In this document: positions 18,080-26,676 of the stretch, in pieces | How positions within the stretch are numbered: the stretch's first letter is position 1 | How the letters are laid out: the number at the start of each line of letters is the position of its first letter | Origin: Erythrobacteraceae bacterium | GTDB lineage: Bacteria; Pseudomonadota; Alphaproteobacteria; Sphingomonadales; Sphingomonadaceae | NCBI GenBank assembly: GCA_027489065.1 | Contig: JAIYAM010000022.1 | Span: 1-46,369, forward strand | Direction: 5' to 3' | Length of the DNA stretch: 46,369 nucleotides | The notes under the pieces: generated by a model | What the model saw: the letters and a program-made list of their open reading frames with translations, nothing else | The model's database searches: none | Told to the model about the DNA's origin: nothing | Translations under genes and position numbers: made by a program

Positions 18080-18591
18080 TGCGGATTCTTCTCGCCCTCG
18101 CGGCCTCGCTGGCCCTCACCGCCTGCGGCCTCACGCCGATGTATGCGGGCGGGAGCAGCGCCGGGGTGGCGCAGGGCATGGCCGCGGTCGAGATCCCCGC
18201 GATCCAGGGGCGCGGCGGGTGGCTGGTCAAGAACGCGCTCGAAGCCCGCCTTGGGGTCGCTGGCGAGAGCGCACCGCGCTACCGGCTCGACGTGCGACTG
18301 GACGATTCGCTCGAGGCCCTCGGCGTCCTCAACGATGACACCATCAGCCGCGAGCGCCGCATCCTGCGTGCGCGCTACCAGCTCGTCGATATCGCGACCG
18401 GATCGGTGCTGCTCGATGCGACCGCGGGTTCGGATGCGGGGATCGACGTGGTTTCCAGCGAATATGCGACCATCGCCGCCGAGCAGAAGGCGCTTGAGAA
18501 CCTCGCGCTCGATGTTGCCGACCGCATGGCGACGCAGATCGCGCTGACGCTGTCGGCCCGGGCGCCGGGCTCAGCCCCCGACCGGCCGTGA
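18079..18591 (+). CDS. lptE: LPS-assembly lipoprotein LptE
   Basis: LptE plugs the LptD barrel that inserts LPS into the outer leaflet. The 170-residue protein has a signal with lipobox LTAC (residues 13-16, [20 protein letters not shown]) and the LptE-like core GGWLVKNALEARL ... RYRLDVRL ... RARYQLVD. The position between leuS and holA is the standard one for this gene in proteobacteria. The start overlaps the leuS stop by one base, and holA follows after 18 bases. Confidence 0.92.
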   Translation: MRILLALAASLALTACGLTPMYAGGSSAGVAQGMAAVEIPAIQGRGGWLVKNALEARLGVAGESAPRYRLDVRLDDSLEALGVLNDDTISRERRILRARYQLVDIATGSVLLDATAGSDAGIDVVSSEYATIAAEQKALENLALDVADRMATQIALTLSARAPGSAPDRP

Positions 18592-18609
18592 CGGCCCGAT
18601 GAAGGCTCC

Positions 18610-19677
18610 ATGAAGGCTAAGCACAGCGATTTAGTCCGCGGCTTTCCGGCAGGCGCGCTGGGCTGCCGGATCTTCTTTTTCTGCGGACCCGACGAGGCAG
18701 GCGCCAGCGCCGCCGCCGCCCGCCTTGCCGCCGCACTCCCCGATGCGGGCGAGCGGGTGGAGATCGCCGGGGCGGACCTGCGCCGCGATCCGGCGCTGCT
18801 TGGCGACGAGGCGCGCTCCTCCTCGCTGTTCGGCGGGCAGCGCCACATCTGGGTGCGGGCCAGCGGCGACGATGCACATGACGCACTCCAGTTCCTGATC
18901 GAGACGGCAGAGGCCGGCGCGGGAGAGGCGGCGCCGGTGTTCGTCGTCGCCACCTCGGCCACCGACAAGTCGCGCACCGCCAAGCTGCTCGAAAAGCGCA
19001 AGGATGCGCTGGTGGCGATGTTCCACCCGCCCGATCTCAAGGACGTCGCGCAGGCGGTGCGCGGCATGGCGGACGCGGCGGGCCTGAGGCTCGGCGGGGA
19101 CCTTGCCGAACGCATCGCGCGCGGCGCGGGGCTCGACGTGCGGCTCGCCCAGTCGGAAGTCACCAAGCTGGCGCTCTATTGCGACGCCGACCCGCAGGCG
19201 CCGCGCCCCGCCACGCCCGATGATTACGCCGCGATCGGCGCCCCGACCGAAGAGGACGGCTTTGCCCCGCTGGTCAACGCGGTGCTCGGCGGCGAGCTCG
19301 GCAAGCTCGCGGGCGAGATCAGGCGGATGCGCGAGCTCGGCCTCAACCCGGTCGGCGTCGCGCTGGCATTGGAGCGGCGCGCGGCGCAGCTTGCCCAGAT
19401 CGCAGGCCGGATCGGCGCAAGCGGGCGCATCCCGTCGCTGAACCCGGGCGAGAAGATGAGCCTCGGCATCTTCTTCCGCGAAGAACGCGCGATCACCCAG
19501 CAATTCGAGCGCTGGATGCTGCCCGCCGCCCGCGGATCGCGCGAGTCGCGACTCGACAGACTGGTGCCGCGGCTGACCGCTTTGCACCGCAGCCTTCTCG
19601 CCAATAGCCAGGCGGCCGAGTTAATGCTCGCGCAGGAACTGTCCGAAATCGGGAGGTACGCCGCGAGGCGAGCCTGA
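18610..19677 (+). CDS. holA: DNA polymerase III subunit delta
   Basis: HolA opens the beta clamp within the clamp-loader complex of the replicative polymerase. The 355 residues show the alphaproteobacterial delta pattern: an N-terminal FFFCGPDEAGASAAAARLA with a degenerate P-loop, the central RSSSLFGGQRHIWVRA, and the C-terminal helical domain (LGLNPVGVALALERRAAQLA). It closes the DUF3576-leuS-lptE-holA operon. The ATG at 18610 is preferred over nearby alternatives because it matches the common N-terminus. Confidence 0.92.
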   Translation: MKAKHSDLVRGFPAGALGCRIFFFCGPDEAGASAAAARLAAALPDAGERVEIAGADLRRDPALLGDEARSSSLFGGQRHIWVRASGDDAHDALQFLIETAEAGAGEAAPVFVVATSATDKSRTAKLLEKRKDALVAMFHPPDLKDVAQAVRGMADAAGLRLGGDLAERIARGAGLDVRLAQSEVTKLALYCDADPQAPRPATPDDYAAIGAPTEEDGFAPLVNAVLGGELGKLAGEIRRMRELGLNPVGVALALERRAAQLAQIAGRIGASGRIPSLNPGEKMSLGIFFREERAITQQFERWMLPAARGSRESRLDRLVPRLTALHRSLLANSQAAELMLAQELSEIGRYAARRA

Positions 19678-19702
19678 AAAGCGACGAACTGTTTTCGCAT
19701 AT

Positions 19703-19726
19703 GCACAAGTTTTCTTTTAACTGTGC
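19703..19726. promoter_or_regulatory. Inverted repeat in the AT-rich gap before the sugar transferase
   Basis: GCACAAGTT and AACTGTGC flank a TTCTTTT loop (8 paired bases, one bulged A). The gap 19678-19779 is the most AT-rich stretch nearby and probably holds the promoter of the downstream gene. The repeat may be an operator or a weak hairpin at the end of holA. Confidence 0.35.
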
Positions 19727-19779
19727 GATGAACGAGTGGTAAAGCAAACCCGGGTCGTGCCTTCGGGGGAAGGTAAATC

Positions 19780-21183
19780 ATGAACCGCGCCACGTCAGAT
19801 CTGCTGGACGCCGTAAGGCACGAATCCGTCGAGGGGCGCCTTGCGCCCTCTCTCGAGCGGCGTCGTCTTCGCGCCTATGCCGTGATGCTGGTTGCCGACG
19901 GTTCGCTGTTCATCCTCAGCTTCGCCCTCGCCGGACTGCTGTGGCTTGGCCAATGGGGCGAGCCGCGCGCGATGATCGCTGCGCAGGCGCTGCTGCCGGT
20001 GTATTTCACCCTTGCGTTCTACAACGGCACCTACGGCGTCACGGCCTTGGGGGATTGGCTGTTCGCCACCCGAAAGTCCCTGACCGCGCTGGTCATTTCC
20101 GCAGCGCTCGTGAACTTCCTCGCCTTCTACGCCAAGTCCAACGACGATTTCTCGCGCGCGACCGTGACGCTCGGCCTGCTGTTCAGCGGGATCGCGCTGG
20201 TGGCGCTGCGGCGGGTGATGGCGATGGTCATCGCCAACCGCTGGGGCGGGCGGGTTTCCAACCGGCTGGTGATCGACGACGGCGGTTCGACCTTCGCCTT
20301 CGCCGGGGCGGACCGCATCGCAGCGGCCGATTACGGGCTCAATCCCGGCAGCCATGATCCCTTCATGCTCGACCGGCTCGGCAAGCTGCTGCGCAATCAG
20401 GACAAGGTGGTTGTGACCTGCCCGATGGAGCGGCGCGGCGACTGGGCGTTCCTGCTCAAGTCGGCCGGGGTCTATGGCGAGATCGTCAGCGAGCCGGCGC
20501 ACGAGCTGGGCGCCGTCGGCGTGCACCGTTACGACGATCTCGACCGGACGACGCTGGTGGTCTCGACCGGACCGCTCGCCTTGCGCGCGCGCATCCTGAA
20601 GCGGCTCTTCGACCTTGCGGTCGCCGGGGGCGCGCTGATCGCGCTGTCTCCGCTGCTGATCCTGGTTGCGGCGCTGATCAAGCTCGAGGACGGCGGGCCG
20701 GTGCTGTTCGTCCAGCGGCGGCTGGGGCGCGGCAACCAGTTCTTCGAGATGTTCAAGTTCCGCTCGATGCGCGAGGAAAAGCTCGATCACGCCGGCGAGC
20801 GATCGGCATCGCGTGACGATGACCGGGTGACCCGCATCGGCGCCTTCATCCGCCGCACCAGCATCGACGAGCTGCCGCAGATCCTCAACGTGATCAAGGG
20901 CGACATGTCGATCGTGGGCCCGCGCCCGCACGCGCTGGGCAGCCGCGCCAACAACAAGTATTTCTGGGACATCGACCGCAAGTACTGGCAGCGCCACTGC
21001 CTCAAGCCGGGGCTGACCGGCCTCGCACAGGTGCGCGGCCACCGCGGCGCGACCGAGCTGGAGAGCGACCTCACCGACCGGTTGCAGTCCGATCTCGAGT
21101 ATATCGCGGGCTGGTCGCTGACCCGCGATCTCGGCATCGTGCTGCGCACCGTCAGGGTGCTGACGCACGAGAACGCGTTCTAG
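19780..21183 (+). CDS. Polyprenyl-phosphate sugar-1-phosphate transferase (exopolysaccharide priming)
   Basis: This enzyme starts exopolysaccharide or O-antigen units by moving a sugar-1-phosphate onto undecaprenyl phosphate. The 467-residue protein has four or five N-terminal membrane helices (about 30-155), a central domain of the CoA-binding-like type (about 155-265) and the C-terminal bacterial sugar transferase domain from about 270: KRLFDLAVAGGALIALSPLL, KFRSMREE, RTSIDELPQILNVIKGDMSI and GPRPHA. A GGGGGAAGG sequence precedes the ATG. It resembles undecaprenyl-phosphate glucose transferases; the sugar cannot be told. No other capsule gene adjoins it, so the rest of the pathway must be elsewhere. 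Confidence 0.93.
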   Translation: MNRATSDLLDAVRHESVEGRLAPSLERRRLRAYAVMLVADGSLFILSFALAGLLWLGQWGEPRAMIAAQALLPVYFTLAFYNGTYGVTALGDWLFATRKSLTALVISAALVNFLAFYAKSNDDFSRATVTLGLLFSGIALVALRRVMAMVIANRWGGRVSNRLVIDDGGSTFAFAGADRIAAADYGLNPGSHDPFMLDRLGKLLRNQDKVVVTCPMERRGDWAFLLKSAGVYGEIVSEPAHELGAVGVHRYDDLDRTTLVVSTGPLALRARILKRLFDLAVAGGALIALSPLLILVAALIKLEDGGPVLFVQRRLGRGNQFFEMFKFRSMREEKLDHAGERSASRDDDRVTRIGAFIRRTSIDELPQILNVIKGDMSIVGPRPHALGSRANNKYFWDIDRKYWQRHCLKPGLTGLAQVRGHRGATELESDLTDRLQSDLEYIAGWSLTRDLGIVLRTVRVLTHENAF

Positions 21184-21184
21184 G

Positions 21185-21511
21185 TCAGCCGATCTCGAGC
21201 GCTGCACGGGCGAGGCCAGCCTCGTAGGCAGCTACGGCCTCGCGATATTGCCATTTCTTGCGCCGGACGATGGTATGGGCCACCAAACCGTACGCGCCGG
21301 GTATTGCGGCAGCGCCGAGCCAGATCGGCAGGTTGTCGAGCCTGCCCCACCGCAAGTAGTCCGTCGCCGCAAAGATGATCATGGCAGCGGCCAATCCCCA
21401 GGTCACCCAAGCGAAGGTGTTCATCAAGCTCCACGCGATGTGCCCCTCGGGGCGTCCGGTGCGCGGGTTCGTCGTGTGGGAAAGGAAATTCGCCACGGGC
21501 GCCTCGACCAA
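21185..21511 (-). CDS. Small membrane protein of unknown function after lptA
   Basis: A 108-residue protein with two hydrophobic segments (about 31-49, TFAWVTWGLAAAMIIFAATD, and 61-80, LPIWLGAAAIPGAYGLVAHT) joined by a short polar loop, then a basic, helical tail. I do not recognise it. The TTG start at 21509-21511 lies eight bases after the lptA stop but has no clear ribosome-binding site; a GTG at 21496 or the ATG at 21424 are alternatives. It sits where lptB usually follows lptA. Whether it takes part in LPS transport is unknown. Confidence 0.6.
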   Translation of the reverse strand: MVEAPVANFLSHTTNPRTGRPEGHIAWSLMNTFAWVTWGLAAAMIIFAATDYLRWGRLDNLPIWLGAAAIPGAYGLVAHTIVRRKKWQYREAVAAYEAGLARAALEIG

Positions 21512-21519
21512 CGTGCGCC

Positions 21520-22107
21520 CTAGTTCGGCTTCTTCTCGCCGTCCTGCGGGACCGAGAAGCTTCCCGTCACCCGCCCACGGCCTCCAGGCGCACCCGGCGC
21601 TGCGGAGCTCCCGCCCGCTGCCGCGCCGTCGACGGTGGAAACGCCCGTGTCAAGGTCGATCACCAGCCGCCCGCCTTCGAGCGTGTCCGTCCCGCGGCGC
21701 AGGCGGACATTGCCCGCCATGGTGATGATCCGGCGGTTGAAATCGTAGATCGCGTTGTCGCCGCTGGCGCGCTCGTCGCCGCGGGTGATGACGACGCCGC
21801 CGGTCGCGGTGATGCGCTGGATTTCCAGCTTGCCGGCGTCGGTGAAGTTGACCAGCATCCGGTCGGAGGTGAGCCTGAGGCCCGCCTGATTGACGATCAC
21901 CCCGCCGCTGAAGATCACCTGGTTGGCCTTGTCGTCGAGCACGAACTTGCCCGCGTCATAGGTCACCGGCGCGCGCGAATCGTGCCGGGCGATGCCTTGG
22001 GCGGCAAGGTTCATCCCTCCCGCCAGCGCTGCGGTCAGCGCGAAACCGCCGATCCCCCACACGAGAGCGAGGCGCATGAAGGGCGTGCGGGTGGCGGTAT
22101 TAGTCAT
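21520..22107 (-). CDS. lptA: LPS transport periplasmic protein LptA
   Basis: LptA forms the periplasmic bridge that carries LPS from LptC to LptD/E. The 195-residue protein has an N-terminal signal/anchor (about 10-38) and one OstA/LptA beta-jellyroll domain: FVLDDKANQVIFSGGVIV, RLTSDRMLVNF, ITATGGVVITRGDERASGD and AIYDFNRRIITMAGNVRLRR. A Gly/Ala/Ser-rich tail follows. The ATG overlaps the lptC TGA as ATGA, the normal lptC-lptA coupling. Confidence 0.92.
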   Translation of the reverse strand: MTNTATRTPFMRLALVWGIGGFALTAALAGGMNLAAQGIARHDSRAPVTYDAGKFVLDDKANQVIFSGGVIVNQAGLRLTSDRMLVNFTDAGKLEIQRITATGGVVITRGDERASGDNAIYDFNRRIITMAGNVRLRRGTDTLEGGRLVIDLDTGVSTVDGAAAGGSSAAPGAPGGRGRVTGSFSVPQDGEKKPN

Positions 22108-22772
22108 CGCGGCATCCTCGTCTGGCCGGGAATCATCGTGAAGCGGGCATTGCCCTCGAGCGTGATGGTGCGCGAGGGCAGGTCGGCGCGCAAGGTGTCG
22201 GCGGAGAAGGCACCCGATGGCACCTCGCCCGAAACCCCCGCGTCGCCCCGCATGGTGCGCGCCTTGAGGTCGAGCGAGACGCCGCTGGCGGTCATCGCAT
22301 AGCCGTCCGACGCGGCGAACCGCACCGGGCCTTCGACCGCCACTGTCTCCTTGTCGATGTCATAGACCCCGCCCTCGGCAGTGAGGCGCGCGGGGCCATC
22401 GGTGAGCAGGATCTGCGCCACCAGGTCCTGCATCCGCACCAGACCCTCGATCCCGGACCGCTGCACCGCCTCGCCCGCGAGCAGCGAGAAGGGCCGGCCC
22501 TGATTGTCGCGGCCGCGATACATCGCCTTGTCGACCGCCAGACGGTCGTTGATCTGCGCGACCTTGTTGCGATCGAGCAGGAAGCTGACCTCGCCGCGCT
22601 GGCTGAACGGGGTGAGAATCATCAGCGCGGCGACAACGCCCACGCCCATCGGCAGCGCCCGCGCGAGGAAGCGCACCAGCCGGTCGTGCGAGCCGCCCGG
22701 CGCGGCAAAGGTCTGCCGCCGGCTGCGCAGCGCGCGTGCCTCACTGGTTTCGATGCTCTGTTCGGGGGCCAT
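22104..22772 (-). CDS. lptC: LPS export protein LptC
   Basis: LptC is the inner-membrane subunit that passes LPS from LptB2FG to LptA. It has 222 residues: a basic cytoplasmic start, one membrane helix (about 38-55, ALPMGVGVVAALMILTPF), then a periplasmic LptC domain (YRGRDNQGRPFSLLAGEAVQ, ITLEGNARFTM). It lies 24 bases after the rnd stop and overlaps lptA, forming the rnd-lptC-lptA group seen in many alphaproteobacteria. Confidence 0.9.
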   Translation of the reverse strand: MAPEQSIETSEARALRSRRQTFAAPGGSHDRLVRFLARALPMGVGVVAALMILTPFSQRGEVSFLLDRNKVAQINDRLAVDKAMYRGRDNQGRPFSLLAGEAVQRSGIEGLVRMQDLVAQILLTDGPARLTAEGGVYDIDKETVAVEGPVRFAASDGYAMTASGVSLDLKARTMRGDAGVSGEVPSGAFSADTLRADLPSRTITLEGNARFTMIPGQTRMPR

Positions 22773-22796
22773 GACGGTGCTTTGCCTGCCGCATCC

Positions 22797-23417
22797 TTAC
22801 ATGTGGCTGAAGATGTCGTTCTCGGCCCAGCCGGCGATGTCGAGAGCCGCGCGGGTGGGCAGGAAGGCGAAGCACGCCTGCGCGATGGCCATGCGCCCCT
22901 CGCGTTCGAGCCGGATGGTGAGCTCGTCGCGCAGCCGGTGGAGGTAGCGCACGTCGCTTGCAGCATAATCGCGCTGCGGCTCGCTGATGACCGGCCCGCC
23001 CCAGTCGCTCGACTGCTGCTGCTTGGAGATGTTCTCGCCCAGCAGCTCCTCGACGAGGTTCTTGAGGCCGTGGCGGTCGGTATAGGTGCGGACCAGCTTG
23101 CTGGCGATCTTGGTGCAGAACACCGGCCCCGCCGTCACGCCGAGATAATACTGGATCGCGGCGAGATCGAAGCGGCCGAAGTGGTAGATCTTCTCGCGCG
23201 CAGGATCGCCGAGCACCGCCTTGAGGTTGGGCGCGTCATAGGAACTGCCGGGGCCGAAGCGCACCAGATGCTCGTCGCCCGATCCGTCCGAAAGCTGCAC
23301 CACGCACAGCCGGTCACGGTGGGTGATGAGGCCCATGGTCTCGGTATCGACCGCGATCGCGCTCGAACCGGTGAGGACGCCTGCGGGAAGGTCTTCTTCG
23401 TGAAAATGGACTGCCAT
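22797..23417 (-). CDS. rnd: Ribonuclease D, short DEDDy exonuclease form
   Basis: A 3'-5' exoribonuclease for tRNA and structured RNA trimming. At 206 residues only the DEDDy domain is present, without the HRDC domain of the long form; this short form is usual next to lptC in alphaproteobacteria. Catalytic residues are visible in AVDTETMGL (D and E), FGRFDLAAI (D) and YAASDVRYL (Tyr and Asp). The ATG at 23415-23417 fits; a long open frame extending upstream is the antisense of ung and is not coding. It diverges from ung. Confidence 0.92.
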   Translation of the reverse strand: MAVHFHEEDLPAGVLTGSSAIAVDTETMGLITHRDRLCVVQLSDGSGDEHLVRFGPGSSYDAPNLKAVLGDPAREKIYHFGRFDLAAIQYYLGVTAGPVFCTKIASKLVRTYTDRHGLKNLVEELLGENISKQQQSSDWGGPVISEPQRDYAASDVRYLHRLRDELTIRLEREGRMAIAQACFAFLPTRAALDIAGWAENDIFSHM

Positions 23418-23498
23418 GGGCGAAGCCCTACGCGCATTGGGGAAAGAGGGAAAGGGGCAGTGGCCCTCGGTGCGGCGGCGCGTGTAGGCTCCCGGTTC

Positions 23499-24185
23499 AT
23501 GGCAAACGAAACCATCCCCGAAAGCTGGCGCGGCGTCTTGGAGCCGGTGCTGTCCACGCCCGAGGCGCGGCGGCTCGGCGGGTGGCTCACCGCGGAGGAA
23601 GCGGCCGGCAAGCAGGTCTTTCCGCCGCGCGGCACCCGCCTTGCCGCGCTCGCGCTCACGCCGCTCGAGGATGTGCGCTGCGTGATCCTGGGGCAAGACC
23701 CCTATCACGGGCCGGGTCAGGCGCATGGCCTCGCTTTCTCCGTGCAGGCCGGGGTGCGCCCGCCACCCAGCCTCGTCAACATCTACAAGGAGCTGGAGAG
23801 CGACCTCGGCCTGCCGCGGCCCGCGACCGGCGATCTGACGCCGTGGGCGCGGCAGGGCGTGCTGCTGCTCAACAACACGCTGACGGTCGAGGGGGGGCAA
23901 GCGGGGAGCCACGCCGGGCGCGGCTGGGACGCGGTGACGGACGCCTGCGTTGCTGCCGTGGCCGAGCGCGCCGAGCCGACCGTCTTCATTCTCTGGGGCA
24001 GCCATGCAAAGAAGAAGGCGAGCCGGGTGCCCGCCTTGGGCCGCGCCTCTCACCACCTCGTGCTGACCTCCGCGCATCCGAGCCCATTGTCGGCGCATAA
24101 CGGCTTCTTCGGCTCGCGCCCGTTCAGCCAGACCAATGCGTTTCTGGAGGAAGCCGGGCGCGGCACGATCGATTGGAGGATATGA
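23499..24185 (+). CDS. ung: Uracil-DNA glycosylase, family 1
   Basis: Ung removes uracil from DNA to start base-excision repair. The 228-residue protein carries the water-activating motif GQDPYHGPGQAHGLAFSV, the LNNTLTVE segment and the C-terminal HPSPLSA loop with the conserved His. The ATG at 23499 gives the normal family length; a much longer open frame upstream is the shadow of rnd. The gap to rnd (23418-23498) must hold divergent promoters. The TGA overlaps the next gene's ATG (TGATG). Confidence 0.95.
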   Translation: MANETIPESWRGVLEPVLSTPEARRLGGWLTAEEAAGKQVFPPRGTRLAALALTPLEDVRCVILGQDPYHGPGQAHGLAFSVQAGVRPPPSLVNIYKELESDLGLPRPATGDLTPWARQGVLLLNNTLTVEGGQAGSHAGRGWDAVTDACVAAVAERAEPTVFILWGSHAKKKASRVPALGRASHHLVLTSAHPSPLSAHNGFFGSRPFSQTNAFLEEAGRGTIDWRI

Positions 24186-24970
24186 TGAGCGACGACGTGA
24201 TCCTGTGCGAGGTGGCCGATGGCGTCGCCACCGTGACCCTCAACCGCCCTCAGGCGATGAACGCGCTGAACCGCGCACTGCGCAAGCGTCTCGCCGAGGT
24301 GATGCGGCAGATCGATGCGGATGACGCCGTGCGCGCGGTGATCCTTACCGGGGCTGGTGAGCGCGCTTTCACCGCCGGGCTCGATCTCAAGGAACTCGGC
24401 AGCGAGGCGGGCGCCTTGGGCAGCGCCAACGCCACCGACCCCGCCGACAACCCGGTCAAGGCGATCGAACTGTGCCGCAAGCCGGTGATTGGCGCGATCA
24501 ATGGCGTCGCGATCACCGGCGGTTTCGAGGTCGCGCTCGCCTGCGACGTGCTGGTGGCCAGCACCAACGCCCGCTTCGCCGACACCCACGCGCGGGTCGG
24601 CATCGTGCCGGGCTGGGGCCTGTCGCAGAAGCTCAGCCGCATGATCGGGATCAGCCGCGCGAAAGAACTCGCCTTCACCGGCAATTTCCTCGACGCGGAG
24701 ACCGCCCACGCCTGGGGGCTGGTGAACCATGTGGTCGCGCCCGACGAACTCCTCCCCCTCGCCCGCAAGCTGGCGGGTGATATGGCCGGGATCGATCCGG
24801 CGTTCCTCGGCCTCTACAAGCGGCTGATCGACGACGGTTATGCGCAAAGCTTCGGCGAGGGCCTCGCGCTCGAAGCGAGCCGGTCGGGCGCCGCAAACTC
24901 TGCCGTCGCGCCCGAGGAAGTCGAAGCCCGCCGCGCCGCCGTGCAGGAGCGGGGCAGGGGGCAGGGGTAG
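24185..24970 (+). CDS. Enoyl-CoA hydratase/isomerase (crotonase) family protein
   Basis: A 261-residue crotonase-fold protein with LNRPQAMNALNRALRKRL near the start, the oxyanion region AFTAGLDLKEL, and ITGGFEVALACDV, which carries the first catalytic Glu. The position of the second hydratase Glu (usually PE in PEILLG) reads THARVGIVPGWG, so that residue is probably His. Many annotated hydratases of this subgroup show this, and the true reaction may differ (isomerase, hydrolase or other). GGAGG at 24175-24179 favours the ATG at 24185; one at 24182 is close. It is coupled to ung, an unusual pairing. Confidence 0.88.
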   Translation: MSDDVILCEVADGVATVTLNRPQAMNALNRALRKRLAEVMRQIDADDAVRAVILTGAGERAFTAGLDLKELGSEAGALGSANATDPADNPVKAIELCRKPVIGAINGVAITGGFEVALACDVLVASTNARFADTHARVGIVPGWGLSQKLSRMIGISRAKELAFTGNFLDAETAHAWGLVNHVVAPDELLPLARKLAGDMAGIDPAFLGLYKRLIDDGYAQSFGEGLALEASRSGAANSAVAPEEVEARRAAVQERGRGQG

Positions 24971-25026
24971 AGGCGGCTTCCGGGCGGTCAGCAAATTCGT
25001 AAGGTGAGTTTGCTACCGGCAATCGG

Positions 25027-25620
25027 ATGACGAAGGACAAAGCCTCCCGCGCCATCGTGCCGCCGACCTTTTTCGCAAAGGCGCTGCTGCCGTTCGCGGT
25101 CCCCATCCTGCTGACCTTCGCGCTGCTGCTCCTCGTGGGCGAGGCGTGGCCGCGCAACATCGCGGAAGGATCGGGGCTCAAGCTGGCGGGGTTCATCGCG
25201 ACCGCGGTGACGAGCCTGCTCGCCTGGCATTTCGTCACCCGCGGCGTCGCCGATGGCCGGGTGCAGAAGGCCGCGGCGCTGCTGTGCGGGGTCGCCGGGC
25301 TGATGGGCTGGCCGGTGTGGAGCGTCGGCATCATGCCCAGCGTCAACGGCGCAAGCTTCGGGCCTGCGCAGACGGTGCGGATGGTGCTCGAGCGGACGGC
25401 GGCGACCACCGTCAGCCGCAGCAACCGGCTCAACCACTGGGCATGGCTGCGTCCCGAAGCAGAGGACTCACCGGTGCAGGCGGGGCGCTACTTCATCCCC
25501 GAGGAGGCCTACCGCGACTGGACCGCCCGCCAGCCCGGCACCGTTTCCATGACGATCGCGAGAGGGATGCTCGGCGCCGAAGTGGTGACGGGATACGCTG
25601 CGGACCCGCTGCGCAGGTAG
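25027..25620 (+). CDS. Hypothetical membrane protein
   Basis: A 197-residue protein that I do not recognise. Three hydrophobic segments lie at about 18-38 (ALLPFAVPILLTFALLLLVG), 50-68 and 82-102, followed by a roughly 95-residue soluble domain with PEAEDSPVQAGRYFIPEEAY, probably periplasmic or cytoplasmic depending on topology. It follows the crotonase gene by 56 bases on the same strand and converges with the next gene. No function can be assigned. Confidence 0.7.
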   Translation: MTKDKASRAIVPPTFFAKALLPFAVPILLTFALLLLVGEAWPRNIAEGSGLKLAGFIATAVTSLLAWHFVTRGVADGRVQKAAALLCGVAGLMGWPVWSVGIMPSVNGASFGPAQTVRMVLERTAATTVSRSNRLNHWAWLRPEAEDSPVQAGRYFIPEEAYRDWTARQPGTVSMTIARGMLGAEVVTGYAADPLRR

Positions 25621-25654
25621 CCGTTCTCCGATCAGGCGTGCGCGCGAGGGTGCT

Positions 25655-26593
25655 TCAGGGGATCGCTTCGCCTGCCATGTCGCGGCGCCTTCGTGCCTCA
25701 GCCACCTTCCCGGCGGTTTCGTAGCGGAACTGGAAGATGTTGATCCCCCAGTTGGGCTCGTTCTTGCCGAAGACGTGGATCTGCGCGGTCAGGCGCGTGC
25801 CCGGTTCGCTGTAGCGCCAGGTGCATTCGACAGAGGGGAAAGCGTCCTCGCACGACCAGCTGACCGGCTGGCCGAACTGGCTGCGGACATGGGCGACCGC
25901 ATCGGCCATCGCCTGACCGGCTTCCGCCACATCGCCGCCGGACTGCCACATGCGATCGACATATTCCCGCCCGGAGAAGGGATCGACGAACCCGTAGCGG
26001 ATCCGCGCATAGGTCGCATGGCGGGTCCGGAAGGCGGATATGTCGCCGTCCGCCATCGCCTGTGCGAACTGGCCGGCGAGCTCCTTCTTCCCCGCCATTT
26101 CCGCCGCGCGGCGCTGGTTCTCGCGGGCCTGCGATTCGGGCGAGCGCGGCAGCAAGCGGGTCGGCGGCGGTCCGGGAGCGGGCGCGAGTATCACGGACGG
26201 GAAGCGGGCAGAACGCTCCTTGTATTCAGCCGCGCGGAGAAAGTCGGCGAGCGCCACCGTCAGATTCCCCTCCTCCGGCACCAGCTTGCCGATGAAGGTC
26301 CGGCCCGGGCATTTCCATTCGAACACGTAATAGGCGTAAGGCCCCGCCTGCCCGCGCGACTGCTCCGTGGCCTTGCAACCGGCGAGCGCCTTCAGCGCAT
26401 CGGCCCGATCGGCCAGGGCGATGCTGGGAAACTGGAGGCTGCCGACATGGCTGACCAGCCATTCCGCCTCGCCGACGTCGCCTGCCGCGAGCGCCTTGAT
26501 CGTGGCCGTGACGACGGCATTGTCGGGCGGGGTCTGCGCTGCGAGGGGTGCGGATGCCAGAGCGGCGCAGACCGTCATTGCACGCTTGATCAT
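25655..26593 (-). CDS. Secreted protein with two related halves
   Basis: A 312-residue protein with signal peptide MIKRAMTVCAALASAPLAAQ. The mature part seems to contain a duplicated unit. Each half starts with a helix of the type A.A.GD, later has a Cys pair around an aromatic strand (GCKATE...FEWKCPG; WSCEDAFPSVECTW), then further strands. A Pro-rich linker at about 135-150 and a charged helix separate them. The cysteines suggest periplasmic disulfides. I do not recognise the family. It lies downstream of phaZ on the same strand with an 83-base gap, so co-transcription is possible. Confidence 0.72.
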   Translation of the reverse strand: MIKRAMTVCAALASAPLAAQTPPDNAVVTATIKALAAGDVGEAEWLVSHVGSLQFPSIALADRADALKALAGCKATEQSRGQAGPYAYYVFEWKCPGRTFIGKLVPEEGNLTVALADFLRAAEYKERSARFPSVILAPAPGPPPTRLLPRSPESQARENQRRAAEMAGKKELAGQFAQAMADGDISAFRTRHATYARIRYGFVDPFSGREYVDRMWQSGGDVAEAGQAMADAVAHVRSQFGQPVSWSCEDAFPSVECTWRYSEPGTRLTAQIHVFGKNEPNWGINIFQFRYETAGKVAEARRRRDMAGEAIP

Positions 26594-26676
26594 CGCCAAC
26601 CCCCTGAACAACAACGCTCCTGTATCAGAATGGCCGAGGCCGCGGGGCCCCGCAACCGGATTCCAGTACCGGAAGT

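Noticed and set aside
22686..23498. Long N-terminal extension of ung
   Set aside because: The open frame is antisense to rnd and lptC; the Ung family start is at 23499.
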